A stretch of 50,364 bases of DNA from Methanobacteriota archaeon (GTDB lineage Archaea; Thermoplasmatota; Poseidoniia; MGIII; CG-Epi1): positions 1 through 50,364 of the forward strand of contig JAAZXP010000004.1 of NCBI GenBank assembly GCA_014240055.1, in the 5' to 3' direction. The notes under the pieces were generated by a model that searched no databases, was not told the origin of the DNA, and saw only the letters and a list, made by a program, of their open reading frames with translations. How positions within the stretch are numbered: the first letter of the stretch is position 1; every line of letters starts with the position of its first letter. This document shows, piece after piece, positions 32,723 to 40,300 of this stretch. The position numbers and the translations under genes are program-made.

Positions 32723-34018
32723 TCAATATGCCCTCATGTCTTCAGATTTCATTATTTCTCTAAGAAAAGAAGTCGCATATGTACCCTTGTGTAGCCAAAA
32801 CTCCAATGTAGGGTTTCCATTTTCTTCTATTATCCATTCCAAATCATTAATTTTTTGATTTAAAGGCCTATACATTCCAAATGACGATAGTTCAGGTATT
32901 TTTTCTATTGCAAAATCCTTGAAATCTATGTTTTCATCGTCCATAATTTGTTTTTCGAATTCACCTTGGATTCCTTTTGTATGTTCACTTTTAATTCCAG
33001 GTAGTAGTCCCACTATCCAGGCTTTTCCTTCATTACACCTTTTTTCTAATTTTTTCTGATTTCTTTCAGTAACTTCAATTATTCGTCTTTGGTCAGGGCC
33101 CCCATAGATATCAATAGGAATTATATTGTCGCCAACCAAAGGTTTGTGAATACTGTACCCATTTTCTATTCTCAGGTTAAGGACATGATTAAAGATTAAA
33201 CTTTGATAGGCATGTACGAGCATTTTAGATAAATTTTCAGGCAATTGTCTAATTGCTCCAGTATAATCTTCTTTATTTCTCGTTAAATGTCCAATCATTT
33301 GTCTTTCGAATAGAAGTTTATGCGGGTACTGTAGCAAAGCAGCATCTAAATCTTTAGTTTCTTTTAAATCGCTTCTTGCTTCAGATCCAAAGCTTTCGTA
33401 TTCTCCTCCACATAAATAATCCCAAACAGCTTGTTCATATTTTTTTTGGACTATTTTCTTTCCCACAAGATGCGTAATTGGTCTCACCGCTCCAAATCGC
33501 TGAATTCCAAAATAATTTGGGAATCCTCTTTTTAATTCATCTAAAATATTCCGTATATTTTCGGTACTTTTAGATTGAGAAATTTTAATCTTAAATTCAT
33601 TCCCAACTAAATTTCCTAGTCTTACAGGTTTTACTGATTTATGGAGAAATTCAATAGATACATTTTCGAGATCAAGTTCGGCAATTTTCTTTGGAGAAGA
33701 CAATATAGAGAAATATTGAGTTGTTAATGCACGTTTATCTTTTGTTCCTGCAAAACTAATGGCTTTTTGACCAATGCCTAATCTTTTAGATATTTCTTTG
33801 ACCAAAACATGAGTATCCCAATTATTGGCAGTTATCTTAACAATACTATGTCTACCATTATCAGAAGGCTGAGCCCAGGCCCAATGTGCACGATGTTTGT
33901 TTTCAACAATTTCATTTACTGTAAAATCTTCTGGACTTTCACGTAATTTTCCAAATATACCTTTAGTTTTTGAAAGATATGATTCCTTACCTATTTCCGG
34001 TCTAGCCGGCGATATCAT
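32723..34018 (-). CDS. truD: tRNA pseudouridine synthase TruD
   Basis: Converts uridine 13 of tRNA to pseudouridine. The family motif FAGTKDKRALTTQYFSI contains the catalytic D94. Other landmarks are DFTVNEIVE near the N-terminus, PNYFGIQRFGAVRPITHLVG, and the TRUD insertion domain in the middle. At 431 residues it has archaeal length (longer than the ~350-residue E. coli form). It is followed by rpoL upstream (4-nt gap), trm1 and a THEP1-like NTPase, forming a compact RNA-processing group. Confidence 0.95.
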   Translation of the reverse strand: MISPARPEIGKESYLSKTKGIFGKLRESPEDFTVNEIVENKHRAHWAWAQPSDNGRHSIVKITANNWDTHVLVKEISKRLGIGQKAISFAGTKDKRALTTQYFSILSSPKKIAELDLENVSIEFLHKSVKPVRLGNLVGNEFKIKISQSKSTENIRNILDELKRGFPNYFGIQRFGAVRPITHLVGKKIVQKKYEQAVWDYLCGGEYESFGSEARSDLKETKDLDAALLQYPHKLLFERQMIGHLTRNKEDYTGAIRQLPENLSKMLVHAYQSLIFNHVLNLRIENGYSIHKPLVGDNIIPIDIYGGPDQRRIIEVTERNQKKLEKRCNEGKAWIVGLLPGIKSEHTKGIQGEFEKQIMDDENIDFKDFAIEKIPELSSFGMYRPLNQKINDLEWIIEENGNPTLEFWLHKGTYATSFLREIMKSEDMRAY

Positions 34019-34022
34019 GAAC

Positions 34023-34286
34023 TTATGCTATTCCGTCACTAATAGTTTTGATATCTGCAATGATGGTTTCAACTGCTTTTTTAATCGCATTTTTTGGAGT
34101 TCCTTTCTTGGTTCTAACGTAAAACTTAGGGTAATCCAAAACAATATGTCCCATATAATAGGAAGCATAATCTACATCAGAATTAGCTAAGGTGTGGTTC
34201 ATTAAAGGCCCTAAGAGAGTCTCGTTGGCACCACGTATCTCAATTTCCAATTCATTTTTTGTCTTGTTAACTACGGATACTTCCAT
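34023..34286 (-). CDS. rpoL: DNA-directed RNA polymerase subunit Rpo11 (RpoL)
   Basis: 87 residues, the usual length of archaeal subunit L (eukaryotic Rpb11). The start EVSVVNKTKNELEIEIRGANETLLGPL and the later VDYASYYMGHIVLDYPKFYVRTKKG are characteristic. It pairs with Rpo3 as the alpha-like assembly platform of RNA polymerase. It lies between trm1 and truD in the same direction. Confidence 0.92.
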   Translation of the reverse strand: MEVSVVNKTKNELEIEIRGANETLLGPLMNHTLANSDVDYASYYMGHIVLDYPKFYVRTKKGTPKNAIKKAVETIIADIKTISDGIA

Positions 34287-34311
34287 GGGGTTTTGCGGAC
34301 TTTAAGGGGTA

Positions 34312-35343
34312 TTATAAAGATTGGGCGAGTTGTAAAGCTTCATTTCTTATCTTTTTAGGAGCATTTGTTTTCACTCCAAGTGGAGAGAATACGCTTGAAC
34401 TAGCAAAATATCCTAAATTTTGTATTGATTTCACAATTTTTACTCTTCTCGGAGTCTGCCCAGTACCTGATTCTCTAGCCATGTCATTGATATCATGTAA
34501 TCCCGGAGGTCCATCTGCTTCCTCTCTCAGAGTGTCGAAAAATCTACCCAGCAAGTCATCAGAGCTTTCTGGAATAATCTTTTTCTGAATTATTTTCCCA
34601 GTCCATAGGGGTCCGGCGGCGCCTTTCTCTTCCTGATCAATGATTTCCATTTGTGGAGTAATCCACTTTAGTATAGTATCATTTTTTTTTATAACTCTAA
34701 CAAAAACACGTAAGTGATGTCCTTCCGAATAACATAGTAATGGTTCAATTCCTTTTTCCATTAATGATGCCAAATGACTAATTCGAGCTAAAAGAATTCT
34801 AATTCCTATTTCTTTTGCAGCTACTCTTTTCATGGACATTGCGCCATACCTCTTGAGGCAAATAGAGGGTTTAGCCCCACAAAGAACTGCAGTATCGGTT
34901 GCAGAAATCCCTAATATTCCATTGTCATTTAATCCCTTAAGTGCAGACTCAATGTATGGGGCTGGTGTTCCAAAGGGATCTATGTCAATACCGTCATATT
35001 TTTTTTTAAGAAGTAATTCTTCAACTGGTAAATTATAAACTTCACTTTCAATTTTATTTAATTCTAAATTGGTGGCAATTGTTTCCGTTGCTAAAGAAGA
35101 AGTGTCACAAAATTCAACCTTATAATTCGCTTCAAGATTTAGTCTTATTCCTCTTATTCCAGATGCAGCTAATCCATCCAATAAAGTACCATTAAAATTT
35201 ATTTTTTGAGCGAATGCAACATGTAAGTCCCTGCTTAATTTCATGGCAGGATTATAGAAAACACCTTTGGCTTTTCCAGGTCCTTTATCTTTACCTGAAA
35301 GGTTAGCCCTGAATACGGCTTTGCCTTCTTGAAATTCTTTCAC
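34312..35343 (-). CDS. trm1: tRNA (guanine(26)-N(2))-dimethyltransferase Trm1
   Basis: SAM-dependent enzyme that methylates guanine 26 of tRNA. Motifs: FYNPAMKLSRDLHVAF at the N-terminus, the SAM-binding LDGLAASGIRGIRL, the acidic DIDPFGTPAPYIESAL (catalytic motif IV region), and SATDTAVLCGAKPSICLKRYGA. 343 residues is shorter than the usual ~380, and I do not see the Cys-rich zinc segment found in many homologues, so the middle domain appears trimmed. It overlaps the NTPase gene by 4 nt. Confidence 0.93.
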   Translation of the reverse strand: MKEFQEGKAVFRANLSGKDKGPGKAKGVFYNPAMKLSRDLHVAFAQKINFNGTLLDGLAASGIRGIRLNLEANYKVEFCDTSSLATETIATNLELNKIESEVYNLPVEELLLKKKYDGIDIDPFGTPAPYIESALKGLNDNGILGISATDTAVLCGAKPSICLKRYGAMSMKRVAAKEIGIRILLARISHLASLMEKGIEPLLCYSEGHHLRVFVRVIKKNDTILKWITPQMEIIDQEEKGAAGPLWTGKIIQKKIIPESSDDLLGRFFDTLREEADGPPGLHDINDMARESGTGQTPRRVKIVKSIQNLGYFASSSVFSPLGVKTNAPKKIRNEALQLAQSL

Positions 35344-35900
35344 ACCATTCCAGTTTTTAGAATAGTGACTGCTTTAGATGGAAGTATTGCTGAATTTATT
35401 GGAGTAACTTCTAAAGTTCTTAAGTCATCTCTCTTTCGAATAGATTGTAATAGTGGATTTCGAGATCTCTTGTGCATTGTAATCAACATAGGCTTTCCAC
35501 ATTTTAGAGCGTCTTTTAGGACTGCACTAAATTCTTTTGATTCAGATACCAATTTGCCTACTTCATCTACTAAAATTAAGTCACATTCTTCGACTGCTTT
35601 GGCAACCGATTCAGTGGCAATTCGATTGACAGCATCTAGTCTTATTCCCAAAGGAGTAGATTCAGGGGTTTTTCCAGGAAGTCTTGGTTTAACATCCCAT
35701 CTAACAGATGCAGACAGTTCTTCCTCACCGGTTATGAAGTTTTTTAGATTGTAACCTACAGTTTCCCCTTCTTCAACTATAGGGTGTGTAGTAAATCCGC
35801 CGATAGTGAATTTATCTTCAAGCATTTTGGCTATTCTTAAGACGGTGGTTGTTTTGCCAGTACCTGGTTGGCCAGATATAGCTACTTTTACTGGAATCAT
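35340..35900 (-). CDS. THEP1-type nucleoside-triphosphatase
   Basis: 186 residues. P-loop ISGQPGTGKTTTVLRI (Walker A 9-17), GGFTTHPIVEEGETVGYNL, and Walker B-like LILVDEVGKLVSES match the NTPase_1 (THEP1, formerly DUF265) family, which hydrolyses NTPs with broad specificity in vitro. The physiological role is unresolved. Translationally coupled to trm1 by a 4-nt overlap. Confidence 0.9.
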   Translation of the reverse strand: MIPVKVAISGQPGTGKTTTVLRIAKMLEDKFTIGGFTTHPIVEEGETVGYNLKNFITGEEELSASVRWDVKPRLPGKTPESTPLGIRLDAVNRIATESVAKAVEECDLILVDEVGKLVSESKEFSAVLKDALKCGKPMLITMHKRSRNPLLQSIRKRDDLRTLEVTPINSAILPSKAVTILKTGMV

Positions 35901-35953
35901 TGCTTGGCCGCCATTAATGGTCTGTATGTATAAGCATATGTCTCGTTTTTCAA

Positions 35954-36832
35954 TTAGTTCCTTAATCTTTCGGGACAGCCTTTCCTTCTAGAACAGCTGT
36001 TACATTTCCCGGCTCTTTTATGATTTCTGTGAGCTTCCATGTCTCCATTAAGAATGTCATTCATTTCGTCTAATTTACTAGTTACTAAATTTTTCAATTT
36101 TGAGTCCCAAATAACTTCATGAGGTTCATTATTAAATCCATATCTTATTTGGCCATGGCTAGGTTTTTTTTGGAATGTTTCTTCAGACAATAAACAATAA
36201 GCTCCAATTTGTAAGACATGACTGAAGAACGGGGCTTTGGGCTTCCTGCCTGTTTTGACTTCTACAGGAATTCTCATGTCTTCATTTTTAATTAAGTAAT
36301 CGGGCCTTCCTGCTAAATTATAATTATTTGATTTTAAAACAGGAGTTTCTTTTGTTAAAGCATCTGGAGTTTCAATGTCACTTTCTCCTAATTTATAATC
36401 ATCTCGTAATTTGTCTATTTTTTCAGTCGATAATAATAATCTGTAAAGGAAAAGAGATGCAACAAGCATCCATCCAATCCCTAAAATTAATAAAATAACA
36501 CCCAAATTTCTCTTTAATAAATCATTATCATTTGAAATCCATAGTATTGCAATTGCAAGTGTTACAAGAGTCATAATTAAACCCACAACTGTCATTAATG
36601 TTGTGGAAGTTTCTCTTGACTTTTCTTCTTCAACTAGTAAATTCTTTAATGAATCTCCCATCTCTTTATGTTTTTCAACGCCAGTATTGACTTCCTCACC
36701 TTCAGCATCTATTCCTTTGAGATCTAAGTGCCACGATAGTGGGCAATAGCCATAGCGCTCCATTTCAGAGGCTGATATTATCTGCTTGCGCATTGTGTTG
36801 AGTCCGAGGGTTAAGTCCAGTAAGCTATGCAT
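35954..36832 (-). CDS. Cas4-like PD-(D/E)xK nuclease with two inserted membrane helices
   Basis: 292 residues. RecB/Cas4 features are all present: N-terminal C30 (ERYGYCPLSW), motif I His in GVEKHKEMG (H55), motif II D178 in GRPDYL, motif III E191-V-K193 in PVEVKTGRKP, Q208 in QIGAYCLL, and the C-terminal C277, C280, C286, which with C30 would hold a 4Fe-4S cluster. Between motif I and motif II are two hydrophobic helices (~78-99 and ~110-132), which should tether the nuclease to the membrane. There is no CRISPR array or other cas gene nearby, so this is a stand-alone Cas4-family exonuclease. Start could be ATG 36832 or ATG 36793 (MRKQIISASEME). Confidence 0.85.
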   Translation of the reverse strand: MHSLLDLTLGLNTMRKQIISASEMERYGYCPLSWHLDLKGIDAEGEEVNTGVEKHKEMGDSLKNLLVEEEKSRETSTTLMTVVGLIMTLVTLAIAILWISNDNDLLKRNLGVILLILGIGWMLVASLFLYRLLLSTEKIDKLRDDYKLGESDIETPDALTKETPVLKSNNYNLAGRPDYLIKNEDMRIPVEVKTGRKPKAPFFSHVLQIGAYCLLSEETFQKKPSHGQIRYGFNNEPHEVIWDSKLKNLVTSKLDEMNDILNGDMEAHRNHKRAGKCNSCSRRKGCPERLRN

Positions 36833-36865
36833 TGCATTAAGGCCCTAATAAAGTATTACATCATT

Positions 36866-37315
36866 CTAGAAGCTAAAATATTGATCATGCCAAGCTAAAT
36901 TTCCATAATCTGCAATTTTATAATTGTAAATTATATTTTGTTTACCATCATCTTGATTAAAATCTAATACAATAATAAGATCATATTCATCAGCATGAGG
37001 CCCATCAAACATTAGGGCTTCAAGTTTAACAGACTGTTTTGCATTTAAAATTCCAGGATAATGAGTGTCAGTTTCTAGCATTTCGGTTCCATTCCAAACA
37101 CTTATTTTCACTTTCAAATCGGTAATTTCTTCAGTACCCATATTGCTTATTCTTGATTGCACAAACAAGCCAGAATAGGAACTGTGAAATACAGTATCAA
37201 TTTCAATCTCAGTTCTTGGAAGAATATATGAGTATGATACGAATATGATAAAGAATGCGAGAATGATAGTACCAAATTTAGTAATTATTTTCTTTTGTTG
37301 TTTATTAAAGCTCAT
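36866..37315 (-). CDS. Single-pass membrane protein with external beta domain, partner of the giant repeat protein
   Basis: 149 residues: a short basic tail, one membrane helix (~14-33), then an external beta-rich domain (TEIEIDTVFHSSYSGLFVQS, ISNMGTEEITDLKVKISVWNG) that resembles CARDB-like or immunoglobulin-like adhesion modules. No named family is certain. Its ATG overlaps the giant protein's stop by 4 nt, so the two should be made together; since the giant protein has no anchor of its own at the C-terminus, this may be its membrane partner (inference). Confidence 0.6.
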   Translation of the reverse strand: MSFNKQQKKIITKFGTIILAFFIIFVSYSYILPRTEIEIDTVFHSSYSGLFVQSRISNMGTEEITDLKVKISVWNGTEMLETDTHYPGILNAKQSVKLEALMFDGPHADEYDLIIVLDFNQDDGKQNIIYNYKIADYGNLAWHDQYFSF

Positions 37316-40300
37316 ATGCTTGCCTCCAGAGAAGCAATTAAACTCATACCTGGTTCGGGCAGAATGTAATGTTTTTCATTATTGCCTAATTCAGTATCCA
37401 TTCCATTTTTTTGAATTCCCAACCAAGTAGGCAATACATTGTATCCGCCGACTTCTTTTATTCGTAGATCAATTAATACTGCTGATGTTTTGAGTTTAAT
37501 TGGCCCCATATTTAATTCACCACCGATAGCGAAAGATAATTCTCCACCTTCTGCATTAGCTAATTCAAACACAGGATAAAGTCCGAAAATTTGGTTTGGT
37601 ATAATTTCAACATGTTTTACATCTTTAGCATGTATAATCATGTAATCAAGATAAAATTGAGGTGTAGCGGGTGAATTAGTAGCTTTTAGATATGCACTAT
37701 CTATTCCGTTTGGTGAGTCAATTATGTAATTTACGCCATCTAAAACCATACTTGTATTGTCACCTACATTTTTTACATCCATGAAGGTACCTGAATGCCC
37801 TCCAGTATATCCTTCATCTACCATTAAAACAATATCAATTTCTGAAGAACTGGTTGAAACAAAGAGATTAGGGAATCCTTGAAATGCAAACGCGGAATCC
37901 ATATCAAATTCATAATTTGGATCAATTCCCATATGGAATGATTCGGGAACATCATGCACTATCGCTTGAGCCGATTTCCACTGACCATAATCTTTATTGG
38001 CCGTTTTTACCCAAATATAATCCAAAGTCCCTTCAGCTTCATAGATTATATCTATTTCTTTTCCTACAATTAAATCAGCTCGGAGGTCTTTAGGTATATT
38101 TGAAAAATAAATTTCATTAAACGAAGGCCTTGTTTGATTATGAGTTTTGAGATAAGAACTACCTATTCCTCCAGTATTGTGAATGTCAAATATTGCATCT
38201 AAATCTCTCCCTTCACTTGTTGCAGTTTGGAAGTAAGCATTTATGTTATTGTTATCTCCCACGTCATCTAGGAAAAGCTCGATAGCAGTTTCGTTGACTC
38301 CTCTATCTAAATCAAGATAAATCCACTTTGTAATTGGTGACCAATCGCCTAAATCTAAGTTAATTATATCAGGTTCACCAAAAACCGTAGAAAGTTTTGC
38401 AGAGGTTACAGTACCTTCCAAGTATAGTAATAGTGCATCTCCAAAATCATTCTGCCTTAAAACGATTCCATGAGTCCATTCCAAGTCCATTCCAGTTAGA
38501 TTTCCAGATTCTAAACTCAAAATAACTCTTGAAGGTGCAGTTGAAGAGCTATAATCGACACTGATCTGATCACCAATTATAACATCTAGATTTATTTTCT
38601 CAGGAACATCAGGTACGGCAACCTCCAGTTTACTTTGAGATTTACTGTCACTGACCATGGCATAAATTGAGCCTAATTGTTTACTGGATTCAAGACTAAT
38701 ATTCCCTACAAGTGCCGTTCCTTCCATTCCATTATCGTCTAAGTAAACAGATCCGTTAAGATCAAAATTATTTGGTAAGTCATCAATTCTCAGTAAAACA
38801 CTCTTATTTTCAAAGTTATTGATATCTACCAATATCCGGTCCATGGCAGGTACGTCGTTATTAAATTCTTCAAGAAAGATATCTAATTGCGTCCCTTCAT
38901 CTTCAGGATCTGAAAGTTTGAGGCCAATATTTGGTGAAATTCCACGAAGATAGGCCTTCATGTTCATTGCCCCATCATCGGACATATCAAGACTAATTCC
39001 TTCAGTCCAATATGTTTCCAGTTCGGTAGTATCTCCTAAATCAATTTCAAGTGCTACAGTATCAATCCCCTGATCTGAACTAATATTAAATTCTAACAAT
39101 TCATCATGTATTTCCATATCTATAGTCATACTTCCTGGAAGACTTGATACAAATGCTTCTACACGATATGGGTTATCTTCTTCAAATTGTTCTAGTACTA
39201 AATAAATTGGACCAACAGGTTGACTGGTATTCATGGTGATACTACCGCTCAAAGTTAAATTATCGACAGTGGCATTAAGTATCAAATCAGCATTTAAATT
39301 TAGATCTAGACCAACCGGTATATCTTCTATAAATGCAGTTACCTTAGGTCCAATTATTCCTTCTTCTTGGAATATAATATAATCAGCCGTGTCTCTATAG
39401 TTAAAATCATCTAAGCTAAGTTCTAAGTCTATGTGATCTCCCTTTGAAGTATAGTTTGCATCAACAGATTGCGGGAGTCCTTTGAGAAGCAGTCTTGCAC
39501 CTAGAATGGTTCCTCCTTCAACATCTTTTTGACTTGACCACAAGCCCTCTACCCACCTAGGGCTTTCATCTAGTAATTCTATTTTTCCTTTATTGACCCA
39601 AGCTGTTACAGATACTTCTTCATTGATATTATATAAAAATCGAGCTACAGTTTCAAACGATTCTACGTTTGTGACTAAATTTATTGACAAATCAGCTACA
39701 GTATCTACTAATGCCTTACCTATTTCAGATAAAGCTTCAATAAATCGAGCTACATCTCTTAAATCATTAATTTCTCCAATATCACCACCAATAAGGCTTC
39801 CAGTGTCAAGTATAGGTACGGTTACAACAATTTCAGCAGGAAGACTATCAATGAAAACATATGCATCTAATCCCTTGTAATCTTCATCATATTCAGTATC
39901 ATCAATTGCTCCAACCTTAAATTGAACTGGTTGCCTATGATTAATTTTAAAATCGGCCAACTCCCCACTTCCATCATCGTCCAATTGCAAAGATTGAATC
40001 CAGCTTAAATTTCCAGATAAACTAGCAGTTTCATTATCTAGTCCCATATTATTTTGGTATAACATGACCGAACTTCCATTGTAGACAGAATGATTCCAAA
40101 TCCATGCCGTAGCTTTTTCATTTTCAGTAACATTAGTTATTGTGAATGTGAAGTTAAACCAACTATCTGTAATTAATCGTAAATCTCCATTAGAGCTGAC
40201 GATTTCAGCAGAACCAGGTAAGTGTTCTAGTTTTATTCTAGAATAAATCCCACTTGCGAAACTTGTAAAAATTATATTGTCTATTATTTCATTAGAATTG

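Noticed and set aside
35954..36832. Evidence for a CRISPR-Cas locus from the Cas4-like gene
   Set aside because: No repeat-spacer array or other cas gene occurs in the window, and stand-alone Cas4-like nucleases are common in archaea.
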